A DNA stretch of 64,000 bases, from the NCBI RefSeq assembly GCF_014204535.1, contig NZ_JACHLR010000007.1, positions 62,001 through 126,000 of the forward strand, written 5' to 3'. Every line of letters starts with the position of its first letter. Position 1 is the first letter of the stretch. Under the pieces are notes generated by a model, which saw only the letters and a list, made by a program, of their open reading frames with translations, was not told where the DNA came from and ran no database searches. Both the position numbers and the translations under genes were made by a program. Source of the DNA: Novosphingobium chloroacetimidivorans. GTDB lineage: Bacteria > Pseudomonadota > Alphaproteobacteria > Sphingomonadales > Sphingomonadaceae. Of this stretch, positions 25,388 through 35,300 are shown in pieces.

Positions 25388-25440
25388 CAGATAGGCTACG
25401 GACATTTGACAGTCAGTGCGTATTGATTGAGACTCGTTGC

Positions 25441-27465
25441 GTGAACATCGACCACGCTTCAGAGGCTCCTAGCCCGCTTTCCACGCCCGACCGCCAGACT
25501 GTCGAGACGCTCGCGGCCGCTCATGCCACGACCCGCGGAGCGCTGCTGCCACTGCTGCACGATATTCAGCGTTCGCTAGGCCATGTGCCGGCCGCCGCCG
25601 TGCCGATCGTCGCGGCGGCCCTGAACCTCAGCCGGGCCGAAGTGCATGGCGTCATCTCCTTCTACCACGATTTCGCCGGATCGAAGGTCGACGGCCCGCG
25701 CGTGCAGCTTTGCCGGGCGGAGGCTTGCCAATCCCGAGGTGCCGAGGCGACGGCCGCCGCCCTGGATGCCGCGGGCGTGGCGCATGAGCCGATCTACTGC
25801 CTGGGTCTGTGCGCCAGCGGGCCGGCTGCGCTGATCGACGGCGCGCTGCGGGCAGACGTGCGCTCGGCCGCCGATCTAGCTGTGACCCCGGTCCTCGCAA
25901 CGCCGCAGGCCGGCGGATCGCGTGGCCGGGCCTTCGTGTCTCAGGACAGCGCCGCGGTCGCGCTCGGAGCGGATCAGGTGGCCAACGCCTTGGCGTCAGC
26001 GGGTGTCGAGGTTGTGCGCACCGGCAGCCGTGGATTGTTCCATCTGGAGCCGCTGGTCGAGATCGAGACGGCGGATGGCCGGATCGGCTACGGCCCTGTA
26101 CTCGCCGAAGAGATCGGGGCTGTGCTGGATGGCAGCCATCCGGCCAGGCTCGGCGATGTGGCCGCGCTGCCCTTCTTCGCGGGACAACAGCGCTTCACGT
26201 TCGCCCGCTGCGGCATCACCGATCCGCTCAGCCTGGACGATTACGCCGCGCATGGCGGTTGGACAGGGCTCGAAGCGGCGCGCGCGGCCACGGCGCAGCA
26301 GGTCGTCGACATCGTCAAGGCGTCGGGCCTGCGCGGACGTGGCGGAGCGGGCTTTCCCACCGGTATCAAGTGGAAGACCGTGCTGGACGCGTCAGCCGAC
26401 GAGAAGTTCATCGTCTGCAATGCCGATGAAGGCGACAGCGGCACCTTTGCCGATCGCATGCTGATGGAAGGCGATCCGTTCTGCCTGATCGAAGGCATGG
26501 CGATTGCCGGCCACGCGGTCGGCGCGCGCCACGGCTACATCTACATTCGGTCCGAGTACCCGCTCGCTGTGCGGACGATGCAGCGGGCCATCGACCTGGC
26601 CGCCTCGCGCATCGCTCCATTCACGCTGGAGGTTCGCGAAGGCGCGGGCGCATACGTCTGCGGAGAGGAAACAGCGCTCCTGGAATCGATCGAGGGCAGG
26701 CGGGGCCAGGTCAGGGCCAAGCCGCCGCTGCCGGCGCTGCGAGGGCTGTTCGGCAAGCCGACCGTCATCAACAACGTGCTGAGCCTGGCGGCGGTGCCGT
26801 TCATCCTTGCCGAAGGTCCCGAGCGTTATGCCGAGGTCGGCTTTGGCCGGTCGCGCGGGACGATGCCGATCCAGTTGGCAGGCAATATCAGGAACGGCGG
26901 CCTGTTCGAGGTGGGTTTCGGCATCACCTTGCGCCAACTCGTCGAGGAGATTGGTGGCGGTACGGCGTCGGGCCGGCCGGTCCGGGCGGTACAGGTGGGC
27001 GGCCCCTTGGGCGCTTACTTCCCGCCGTCGATGTTCGACACGCCGTTCGATTATGAAAGCTTCGCGCAGGCCGGCGGCCTGATCGGGCATGCCGGGGTGA
27101 CCGTGTTCGACGATACCGTGGACATGGCCAGGATGGCGCGGTTCGCCATGGAGTTCTGCGCCGTCGAGAGCTGCGGCAAGTGCACGCCCTGCCGGATCGG
27201 CTCGACCCGCGGCGTCGAACTGATGGACCGGATCATCGCCGGCAGCGGGCGTGACCCTGGGCCGATCGAGCAGCGGCCGCAGTTGCGCAACGCGCCACGC
27301 AAGGCGCGGGGTCCGGCGGACGAGATCGCGCTTCTGCGCGACCTTTGCGACACCATGAAGCACGGCTCGCTGTGCGCGCTGGGCGGCTTCACGCCATATC
27401 CGGTGCTGAGCGCGCTGGACTTCTTCCCTGAAGATTTCGCGCCCATGCGCGCGGCGGCGGAGTAA
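25441..27465 (+). CDS. fdsB: NAD-dependent formate dehydrogenase, fused gamma-beta subunit
   Basis: A 674-residue diaphorase subunit. Residues about 20-150 are a FdsG/NuoE-like thioredoxin-fold [2Fe-2S] domain with Cys91, Cys96, Cys120 and Cys124. Residues about 240-670 are FdsB/NuoF-like: NADH/FMN site GLRGRGGAGFPTG (297-308), FMN contacts in NADEGDSGTFADR, and [4Fe-4S] ligands Cys578, Cys581, Cys584 and Cys645. It transfers electrons from the molybdenum subunit to NAD+ in the cytoplasm. In the classical fds operon gamma and beta are separate genes; here they are joined. GTG 25441 is chosen by domain start; its ribosome site is weak. Confidence 0.9.
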   Translation: MNIDHASEAPSPLSTPDRQTVETLAAAHATTRGALLPLLHDIQRSLGHVPAAAVPIVAAALNLSRAEVHGVISFYHDFAGSKVDGPRVQLCRAEACQSRGAEATAAALDAAGVAHEPIYCLGLCASGPAALIDGALRADVRSAADLAVTPVLATPQAGGSRGRAFVSQDSAAVALGADQVANALASAGVEVVRTGSRGLFHLEPLVEIETADGRIGYGPVLAEEIGAVLDGSHPARLGDVAALPFFAGQQRFTFARCGITDPLSLDDYAAHGGWTGLEAARAATAQQVVDIVKASGLRGRGGAGFPTGIKWKTVLDASADEKFIVCNADEGDSGTFADRMLMEGDPFCLIEGMAIAGHAVGARHGYIYIRSEYPLAVRTMQRAIDLAASRIAPFTLEVREGAGAYVCGEETALLESIEGRRGQVRAKPPLPALRGLFGKPTVINNVLSLAAVPFILAEGPERYAEVGFGRSRGTMPIQLAGNIRNGGLFEVGFGITLRQLVEEIGGGTASGRPVRAVQVGGPLGAYFPPSMFDTPFDYESFAQAGGLIGHAGVTVFDDTVDMARMARFAMEFCAVESCGKCTPCRIGSTRGVELMDRIIAGSGRDPGPIEQRPQLRNAPRKARGPADEIALLRDLCDTMKHGSLCALGGFTPYPVLSALDFFPEDFAPMRAAAE

Positions 27466-27470
27466 CGGCC

Positions 27471-30311
27471 ATGGCCTGGATCGGCGAAGCGGACCTCGGT
27501 ACCAAAGCGGCGCCTGCCGGTGCTCCGCTGGTGGACCTGACGATCGACGGGCAGGCGGTTAGCGTGCCGGCCGGCACCTCGATCATGCGAGCGGCTGCGC
27601 TGGCGAACACGGCCATCCCGAAGCTGTGCGCGACGGACAGCCTGGAAGCATTCGGTTCCTGCCGCGTCTGCCTGGTCGAGATCGAGGGCAGGGCGGGCTT
27701 TCCCGCATCGTGCACCACGCCCGTCCTGCCCGGCATGACGGTGCGCACGCAGAGCGAGCGGCTGAGCCAGCTGCGCCGCGGCGTGATGGAGCTCTATATC
27801 TCGGACCATCCGCTCGATTGCCTGACCTGCTCGGCCAACGGCGACTGCGAGTTGCAGGACGTCGCAGGCGCGGTGGGCCTGCGCGACGTGCGTTATGGCT
27901 ATGAGGGTGCCAATCACCTCGCCGCCGAGAAGGACACGAGCAACCCGTACTTCACCTTCGATCCCGCCAAGTGCATCGTCTGCTCGCGCTGCGTGCGCGC
28001 CTGCGACGAGGTGCAGGGCACGCTGGCGCTGACAGTCGACGGACGCGGTTTCGCCAGCCACATCGCGGCCAGCCAGGACGAGGATTTCCTCTCTTCGGAG
28101 TGCGTCTCCTGCGGCGCCTGCGTGCAGGCCTGCCCGACCTCTGCGCTGATCGAGAAGGAAGTGGAGGCGATCGGCACTCCGGAGAAGGCGGTGGTCACCA
28201 CCTGCGCCTATTGCGGCGTCGGCTGCACCTTCCGGGCGGAGATGCGGGGCGAGCAGCTGGTCCGCATGGTGCCCTGGAAGGATGGCAAGGCCAACCGCGG
28301 CCATAGCTGCGTCAAGGGGCGCTTCGCCTGGGGCTATGCCAACCACAAGGAGCGCATCCTCAAGCCCATGTTGCGCGATACCATCGAACAGCCGTGGCGC
28401 GAGGTGACGTGGGAAGAGGCGATCGGGCGCGTCGCATCCGAGTTCCGCCGCATCCAGGCCGCGCATGGCCGTCGCTCCGTCGGCGGCATCACGTCGTCGC
28501 GCTGTACCAACGAGGAGACGTACCTCGTCCAGAAGCTGATCCGCCAGGGCTTGGGCAACAACAACGTCGATACTTGCGCGCGGGTCTGTCACTCGCCCAC
28601 CGGCTACGGCCTGAAGGCGACGTTCGGCACCTCGGCCGGTACGCAGGACTTCGACAGCGTCATGCAGGCCGACGTGATGATGGTGATCGGCGCCAATCCG
28701 ACCGACGGCCATCCCGTCTTCGCCAGCCGCATGAAGCGGCGCCTGCGCGAAGGCGCGAAGCTGATCGTGGTCGATCCGCGTCGCATCGATCTGGTCCGCT
28801 CGCCCCATATCGAAGCGCAGCACCACTTGCCGGTGCGCCCCGGCACCAACGTCGCGCTGTTGACGGCGATGGCGCACGTCGTCGTCACCGAGGGCCTTGT
28901 GGATGAGGACTACGTGCGGGCGCGCTGCGACTGGGAGGGCTTCGCCGACTGGGCCACCTTCGTGTCCGACGAAGCGCGATCGCCTGAAGCGACCGAGGCG
29001 TTGACCGGCGTTCCCGCGCAGGACTTGCGTGCAGCGGCGCGTCTTTACGCCACCGGCGGCAAGGCCGCGATCTATTATGGCCTCGGGGTGACCGAGCACA
29101 GCCAGGGATCGTCAACCGTCATCGCCATCGCCAACCTCGCCATGGCGACCGGCAACGTCGGGCTGGAGGGTGCGGGCGTGAACCCGTTGCGCGGTCAGAA
29201 CAATGTGCAGGGCGCCTGCGACATGGGCAGCTTCCCGCACGAGTACTCGGGCTATCGCCACGTCTCCGACCCTTCCGTGCGCGCGCTGTTCGAGGAGGCC
29301 TGGGGCGTACCGCTCGATCCCGAGCCGGGCTTGCGCATCCCCAACATGCTCGACGCGGCGACCGATGGCGCCTTCCGCGCGCTGTTCATCCAGGGCGAGG
29401 ACATTCTCCAGTCCGACCCGAACACGCAGCATGTGGCGGCGGGCCTCGCGGCGATGGAGTGCGTGGTGGTGCAGGACCTGTTCCTGAACGAGACCGCGAA
29501 CTACGCCCACGTCTTCCTGCCCGGCTCCACCTTCCTGGAAAAGGACGGCACCTTCACCAATGCCGAGCGCCGCATCCAGCGCGTGCGCAAGGTGATTGAG
29601 CCGAGGAATGGGTACGCGGACTGGGAAGTGGTGCAACTTGTCGCGCAGGCACTCGGCCTGGAGTGGGGCTATGGCCATCCCGCTCAGATCATGGACGAGA
29701 TCGCGGCGCTGACGCCCACCTTCGCGCGGGTCAGCTATGCCGCGCTGGAGGAGCATGGCTCGCTGCAATGGCCGGCGACCGAGGCTTCTCCGCTGGGCAC
29801 GCCGACGATGCACCTCGACGGTTTCGTGCGCGGGCAGGGCCAGTTTATCGTCACCGACTACATCCCCACCGACGAGAAGACCGGCCCGCGCTTTCCCCTG
29901 CTGCTGACCACCGGGCGCATCCTCAGCCACTACAACGTCGGCGCGCAGACACGGCGGACGGACAACGTCGCCTGGCATCCCGAGGATCGGCTGGAGATTC
30001 ACCCGGTCGATGCGGAGAACCGAGGTCTGCGCGATGGCGACTGGGTGACGCTGCGCAGCCGCGCGGGCGAGACGACCTTGCGCTGCCTTGTGACGGAGCG
30101 GGTGGCGCCGGGCGTGGTCTACACCACCTTCCACCATCCCGAGACGCAGGCGAACGTCATCACGACGGACTATTCCGACTGGGCGACCAACTGCCCCGAG
30201 TACAAGGTCACGGCGGTGCAGGTGGCAGCATCCAATGGGCCCAGCCAGTGGCAGGAAAGCTATCGCGAGCGCTCCGCGCGATCGCGCCGGATCGAGGCCG
30301 ATGCGCTGTGA
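27471..30311 (+). CDS. fdsA: NAD-dependent formate dehydrogenase, molybdenum alpha subunit
   Basis: A 946-residue catalytic subunit that oxidises formate to CO2 at a bis-MGD molybdenum centre. In order: a [2Fe-2S] domain (Cys53, Cys64, Cys67, Cys81), a NuoG-type His-Cys cluster (His113, Cys117, Cys120, Cys126), two ferredoxin-like [4Fe-4S] motifs (Cys168 to Cys178 and Cys211 to Cys221), a proximal [4Fe-4S] cluster starting CAYCGVGC at 245, and the catalytic Cys373-His374 pair (RVCHSP). The metal ligand is Cys, not selenocysteine. It begins 5 bases after the gamma-beta gene and overlaps fdsD by 4 bases. Confidence 0.95.
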   Translation: MAWIGEADLGTKAAPAGAPLVDLTIDGQAVSVPAGTSIMRAAALANTAIPKLCATDSLEAFGSCRVCLVEIEGRAGFPASCTTPVLPGMTVRTQSERLSQLRRGVMELYISDHPLDCLTCSANGDCELQDVAGAVGLRDVRYGYEGANHLAAEKDTSNPYFTFDPAKCIVCSRCVRACDEVQGTLALTVDGRGFASHIAASQDEDFLSSECVSCGACVQACPTSALIEKEVEAIGTPEKAVVTTCAYCGVGCTFRAEMRGEQLVRMVPWKDGKANRGHSCVKGRFAWGYANHKERILKPMLRDTIEQPWREVTWEEAIGRVASEFRRIQAAHGRRSVGGITSSRCTNEETYLVQKLIRQGLGNNNVDTCARVCHSPTGYGLKATFGTSAGTQDFDSVMQADVMMVIGANPTDGHPVFASRMKRRLREGAKLIVVDPRRIDLVRSPHIEAQHHLPVRPGTNVALLTAMAHVVVTEGLVDEDYVRARCDWEGFADWATFVSDEARSPEATEALTGVPAQDLRAAARLYATGGKAAIYYGLGVTEHSQGSSTVIAIANLAMATGNVGLEGAGVNPLRGQNNVQGACDMGSFPHEYSGYRHVSDPSVRALFEEAWGVPLDPEPGLRIPNMLDAATDGAFRALFIQGEDILQSDPNTQHVAAGLAAMECVVVQDLFLNETANYAHVFLPGSTFLEKDGTFTNAERRIQRVRKVIEPRNGYADWEVVQLVAQALGLEWGYGHPAQIMDEIAALTPTFARVSYAALEEHGSLQWPATEASPLGTPTMHLDGFVRGQGQFIVTDYIPTDEKTGPRFPLLLTTGRILSHYNVGAQTRRTDNVAWHPEDRLEIHPVDAENRGLRDGDWVTLRSRAGETTLRCLVTERVAPGVVYTTFHHPETQANVITTDYSDWATNCPEYKVTAVQVAASNGPSQWQESYRERSARSRRIEADAL

Positions 30312-30577
30312 CCCGCTCCAGCGCCGATACCCTCGTCTACATGGCGAACCAGATCGCCCGCAATTGCGCCGTGCAGGGTGATGAGCAAGCGGTGCTCGCC
30401 GTCGCCGATCACATCCGGCAGTTCTGGGATCCCAGGATGCGGTCCATCATCTGCGGGTCCGGTGTGGACGGGCTGCACCCAATTGCGGAACGGGCCGTGG
30501 ATCTGATGCGCGAAGGTGGCCATCCGCCCCACGTTGCGCGGATGGCGGGGATGCCGGGCGGCTCCGACGCGGGCTGA
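30308..30577 (+). CDS. fdsD: Formate dehydrogenase delta subunit
   Basis: An 89-residue small subunit. The sequence YMANQIARNCAVQGDEQAVLAVADHIRQFWDPRMR matches the FdsD family, which is needed for a functional fds complex. The GTG start overlaps the fdsA stop (GTGA), so translation is coupled. No fdsC/fdhD gene for cofactor sulfuration follows; the next gene, 83 bases on, is a Rieske oxygenase, so that maturation function must be encoded elsewhere. Confidence 0.88.
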   Translation: MTRSSADTLVYMANQIARNCAVQGDEQAVLAVADHIRQFWDPRMRSIICGSGVDGLHPIAERAVDLMREGGHPPHVARMAGMPGGSDAG

Positions 30578-30660
30578 GCGCGCGTCCAGGGATTGAGTAA
30601 AGCGCCACATCGTCATTCTTGCTCGGAGAGGTCGATGATCAGGCGAGATGGGAGTTGAGT

Positions 30661-31794
30661 ATGGAACGGGTAACACGGACAGGTCGTGGCACGCAGACTT
30701 TCGTCATTCCTGAACTGCCCATCGCGGAGCGGAGCGACGATGCGCCGCCTCAGGACTGCATTGCCCCGCTGATCTACAATGCCTGGTACGTCATCGCGCT
30801 GAGCGAGGAAGTCGATCGCACCTTGCGCGTGATCAAGGTGCTGAACCAGCCTCTGGTCTACTACCGCACCGAAGCGGGCGAACCCATTGTGCTGGACGAT
30901 CGCTGCTCGCACCGGCGGTATCCCTTGTCGAAGGGGAGGCTGAAGGGCGACACCATCCAGTGCGGCTATCATGGATTCACTTACGAGAAGTCGGGACAGT
31001 GCATCTGGGCGCCAGGCATGCCGGTCAATCCTGGGAACCAGACGAAGCTTCCGTTCGGCGTGCGATCCTACCCTGCGGTCGAAAAGGGGCCGTGGCTTTG
31101 GGTGTGGATGGGCGAGCCGGCATTGGCGAACCCCGCCGACATTCCCTTGCCAGAACTGCTCGACCGTCCGGACGCGACGATCTGCGGTTACAAGATGAAC
31201 CCGTGCAATTACATGATGATCATCGAGAACCTGCTCGATCTGAGCCATCTGCACTTCGTCCACGATGCGGTAGATCTCGATCACGTGAGCACGCCTCCCA
31301 GTGAGGTTCCGGCGCCCGACAATGCCGTTGGCTGGAGCAAGATCGTCGAGAGCACCGAGGTGGCGCTGGCCGCCAATCTGTGCGGCGGCGATCCCAAGCG
31401 GCTTGCCCGCCAGCAAGACGGCGCGTTCCAGTACGGACCCTCGCTCTGCTACGGCTACCAGCGCCGAGAGCCGCTGGCGGGCGACAACGAGCCGATCAAG
31501 CCCGAACTGATGGAGATCGTGCATGCGATGACCCCAGTGGATGAGCGCAACACGCATCAGTTCTTCACCATGGTGATGAGCGATCCCTTCGTGATCGACA
31601 AGGCCGAGGTGCAGCACATCATCCAGGACATCGTGTTCGAGCAGGACGTCGATGTCGTGCGCGACATCCAAACCTATGTCGACGAGGAAACCCGCACCGG
31701 ACGGCTTGAATTCAACATGATCTACGATCGTTTCGGCGTGAAGATGCGCAAGATCTTGGATGATATGAAAAAGCGGGAATTGGCCGAGGCTTGA
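30661..31794 (+). CDS. Rieske non-heme iron oxygenase, second O-demethylase-type copy
   Basis: A 377-residue oxygenase. The Rieske ligands are Cys82-x-His84 and Cys101-x2-His104 (CSHRR and CGYHG); the iron site is NLLDLSHLHFVH with Asp193, His196 and His201. It belongs to the same group as the 6275 gene but is clearly divergent from it. ATG 30661 has GGGAG six bases upstream; the longer frame from 30619 is unsupported. It follows the formate dehydrogenase operon closely, so it may be cotranscribed and feed it: an aryl methyl ether would give formaldehyde and then formate. No reductase component is adjacent. Confidence 0.88.
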   Translation: MERVTRTGRGTQTFVIPELPIAERSDDAPPQDCIAPLIYNAWYVIALSEEVDRTLRVIKVLNQPLVYYRTEAGEPIVLDDRCSHRRYPLSKGRLKGDTIQCGYHGFTYEKSGQCIWAPGMPVNPGNQTKLPFGVRSYPAVEKGPWLWVWMGEPALANPADIPLPELLDRPDATICGYKMNPCNYMMIIENLLDLSHLHFVHDAVDLDHVSTPPSEVPAPDNAVGWSKIVESTEVALAANLCGGDPKRLARQQDGAFQYGPSLCYGYQRREPLAGDNEPIKPELMEIVHAMTPVDERNTHQFFTMVMSDPFVIDKAEVQHIIQDIVFEQDVDVVRDIQTYVDEETRTGRLEFNMIYDRFGVKMRKILDDMKKRELAEA

Positions 31795-32312
31795 TTTGGC
31801 GTCGCATAGTCACTCGATGCCTTAACATGAGTCGTCTATCGGCCCAGGCGGTCGCTCTACATAAACCGGACGACGACGCCCGGATCTGGAACATTTCGGT
31901 GCTTGTTTCTCCGATCGCTAGAGCAACTTCACTGTAAGCGAAGACGCTCCGGGTTCTTGATGCCGCATTTCCTAGCCTTTGACCGTAGATGGTAAGCTTG
32001 AAAAACTAGTAGTGACGATCGAGTGGCAGTCGCGATGCGGCGCATCCAGCGCTTCGCCCGTGGCATGAGGAATCGCCTGCCGCAACGCTGCGACGTGCCC
32101 GGGATGCCTGGCGCGCGTCTGAATCAGCGGTCGGCCATCGGCCTGCTCTTCGCAGTCGAGAACGCATCTCCGTATCGATGAGATCGACCACGCCTCACCA
32201 GTCAGCGGCAGCTTGCAGCGGCACGACGTCATTTCTCTTGACCGCCAGAGGTGTTTGATTTCCAGGTTGGTCTGACCAATGAATGCTCGTGTTTAGTGTG
32301 GGGGAATGCGGA
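31795..32312. other. Longest non-coding stretch in the window
   Basis: About 520 bases between the second Rieske oxygenase and the rhamnosidase. The last 50 bases hold the TTGGTCTGACCAA operator candidate. Several short open frames cross the middle (for example 31972-32232 on the minus strand), but none has a recognisable family, ribosome site or neighbour logic. I see no RNA gene and no clear terminator. It marks the boundary between the aromatic and the glycoside regions. Confidence 0.6.
32267..32279. promoter_or_regulatory. Operator candidate TTGGTCTGACCAA upstream of the rhamnosidase
   Basis: A perfect 6+1+6 palindrome 33 bases before the rhamnosidase start. A close variant, TTGGCCTGTCCAA, lies in the promoter of the TonB-dependent receptor at 40783-40795. 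The core resembles operators of FadR/FCD-type GntR regulators (TGGTCnGACCA). Confidence 0.55.
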
Positions 32313-35300
32313 ATGGCTCGACTGAAGACGCTTGCGATCGTGCTTGCGGGCGTTTCGGCCGCTCCCATGCTGGCGCAAGAACCGCTGGTGGCCGGCGCGC
32401 CTGACACGACATTCCCTTCCTTGGAACAAGGATTCCGCGAGCCTCCTGCCGCGGCCAGGCCGCAGGTCTGGTGGCACTGGATGAGCGGCAACGTCTCTGC
32501 CGAAGGAGCGCTGCTGGATCTCGAGTGGATGCACCGCGTGGGCATCGGCGGCGTCCATGCCTTCGCCGGCGGCGGGCGGCTGGAGGAGACATATGTCGAC
32601 AAGCCGCTCTCGTTCATGAGCCCAGGATGGCGCAGCGCCTATCGGCAGGCGGTGGCGCGGGCGCGGGCGCTAGGGATCGAGGTGACCATCGCCGGCTCTC
32701 CGGGCTGGAGCCAGACGGGCGGCCCGTGGGTCGAGCCGCGCGACGGCATGAAGAAATACGTCTGGAGCGAAGTGCAGGTCGCCGGCGGAGCCAAGGCGGG
32801 TGTCCTGCCCAAGCCGCCTGTCGTCCCCGGCCCGTTCCAGGCCGCACCCCGCAGCAAGGGCTTCGGACCGGTGCTGCCGTTCCCGCCCGAGTATGGCGAT
32901 GCGGCGATCTTTGCCTTTCCCACTCCCGCCGGAGAGGGACTGCCCGCGCCGCGATATACCGCGTCGGCCGCCGACGTCTCGGCGCTCGCCACCGCACCTG
33001 CCGATCTGAGCGCAGCGGTGCGGCTGCCGGTGCCGGCGGATGGCACCAGGCCTTACGTCGATCTCGACTTCGGGGCGCAACGGCTGGTGCGCTCGCTGAC
33101 CGTGGCGGGCGATCCGTTGCCGGGCTTCGACGTGCTGGTCGGGGACGGCTCCGGCCGGTTCCGCCCGCTTGCGCGCGTCGAGAAGGTCGGTGCCGAATTC
33201 CCCGCGCCGCAGCACACGTTCGCTCTGCCGGAGACGCGCACGCAATTGCTGCGGGTACTTTTCGACCGTCCTGGCCCGGCGCGCTTGCTTCCGGGGCGGC
33301 CTATTCCTGCCAAGCCGACGCCCCCAATCGCGGCAATCACGCTCAACCGGTTGGAGGCCAACGCCGCGCCTCGCGTGGACCGCTTCGAGAGCAAGGCCGG
33401 TTTCCAGTCTGTCGTGGATGTCGAGCAGCGCGGTGCGACCGGGCCGACGGGCGGCGCGATCGATCCGCGCACCGTCCTCGACTTGTCCGGCCGGCTCCGC
33501 CCCGACGGCACGCTCGACTGGACCGCGCCAAAGGGCCGGGACTGGACCGTCGTTCGCCTGGGTTGGTCGCTGACCGGGCAGGTCAACAATCCGGCCGAAT
33601 TGTCCGCCACCGGGCTGGAGGTGGATAAGCTCGATCCCGTCGCGGTGAAGGCCTATATGGCCAAGCTCTTCAGCCTCTATGAGAAAGACGCAGGGGTTCC
33701 GATCGGCAAGGCCGGCATCGGCAGCCTGCTGACCGACAGCTGGGAAGCCGGGGCGCAGAACTGGACCGTCGGACTGCCGGAGCGCTTCGCCAAGCTGCGC
33801 GGCTACCCGATGGCGTCCTGGCTCCCGGTGCTGACGGGCCGCGTGGTGGGCGACAGCCGGGCAAGCGATGCCTTCCTGTTCGACTTCCATTGCACGCTCA
33901 AGGACTTGCTGCTCACCAGTCACTACGCCGTGCTTGCGGACGCCGCGCGGGCCAAAGGCATCACGTACTACACCGAGGCCCAGGGCGATGCGCCGCGTGC
34001 GATCGGGGACGGGCTCGCGGCAAAGGCGCTGTCGGACATCCCCACTGCCGAATACTGGTACCGCCAGTTCTCCACCGATCCCGGCCAGCCGCCGCTGATC
34101 GCCGATCTGGCCGAAGCCGCGTCGGCCGCGCATCTCCACGGCAAGCCGCTGGTCGCGGCCGAGGCCTTGACGGTGGCGGCCGGGCAGGACCCCTGGTCGT
34201 TCTCACCCGCGATGCTGAAGCCGGTGGCGGACGAGATCTTCGCGCGCGGCGTCAACCGCATGCTGCTGCATGACTCGCACCACCAGCCCGATCCGGCCCG
34301 CAAGCCTGGTCTGGCGCTGGGCTTCTTCGGGCAATACTTCAATCGCAACGAGACGTGGGCGGAGCAGGCGCGGCCCTGGGTCGATTATCTGGCGCGCACG
34401 TCCTTCCTGCTGCAGCAGGGGCGTGCGGTGGCCGATGTGCTGTACTTCTACGGCGAGGAGCAGAACCTCACCCAGCGCTTCGAGCATGGCTTCAACATCG
34501 ACGTGCCGCAGGGCACGCCGTTCGACTATGTCGATGCGGGCTCGCTCGCGTCTGTCGTGACAGTCGAGGATGGGCGCCTGGTCACCCCCTCGGGCATGAA
34601 CTACCGCCTGCTCTTCCTGCCCGCTTTCGTCGACCGGCTCACTCTGCCCACTCTGGAGCGCATCGCCCAGCTGGTGCGCGACGGCGCAGTGCTGGTCGGC
34701 AAGAGGCCCGTCGGCGGCCTTGGGGTGACCAGCACGGACGCGAAAGTGCGCGCAGCAGTCGATCGCCTGTGGGGTGAGGGCGACACGCCGGTTCACGCGT
34801 TCGGCAAGGGTAGGGTGCTCGCAACGTCCGACTTGCGTTCGGTCCTGGTGTCCGAAGGTATCGCTCCGGACATCGACATCCCCGCCGGCGCGCGACTGAT
34901 GGGAACGCATCGCCGGGTGGGCGAGGGCGATGTCTACTTCCTGTCGAACCGCTCCGACCAGCCGCTGCGCGCATCGGTCGGCCTGCGTGCCACCGGAACA
35001 CCGCAGTGGTGGTCGGCCGAGGACGGGCGTGCGCGCCCGCTGTCCTACGTCCGGGATGGCGCATTCACCCGCGTCGACCTCGATCTGGAGGGCCACGGCG
35101 CGGGCTTCGTCGTGTTCCGGCCGGGCGGGCCCGAGCGGCTCGAGGTGGCGCCCGCCAGGACCGTGGCGACCGCAACCATCGCCGGACCCTGGCAGGTCAG
35201 CTTCGAACCGGGCCGAGGCGCGCCGGCGACGGCGCGGTTTCCCACGCTGACCGACTGGAGCGGCAATGCCGATACCGGGATCCGCTACTTCTCGGGCGGG

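Noticed and set aside
25373..25395. An OxyR-type ATAG/CTAT tandem site
   Set aside because: ATAG and CTAT tetramers occur, but their spacing is 3 and 5 bases rather than the 7-base spacing of OxyR sites. A LysR site specific to this operon is simpler.
27051..29099. A 682-codon minus-strand frame opposite the formate dehydrogenase genes
   Set aside because: It runs across the junction of two certain genes with all cofactor motifs on the plus strand. It has no independent support.
29663..30307. Upstream extension of the delta subunit frame
   Set aside because: It overlaps the end of the alpha subunit, and family members are under 100 residues. The GTG at 30308 gives the right length.
31972..32232. 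An 86-codon minus-strand frame in the longest gene-free stretch
   Set aside because: No family resemblance, no ribosome site, and the surrounding frame is broken. It might be a decayed gene, but that cannot be supported.
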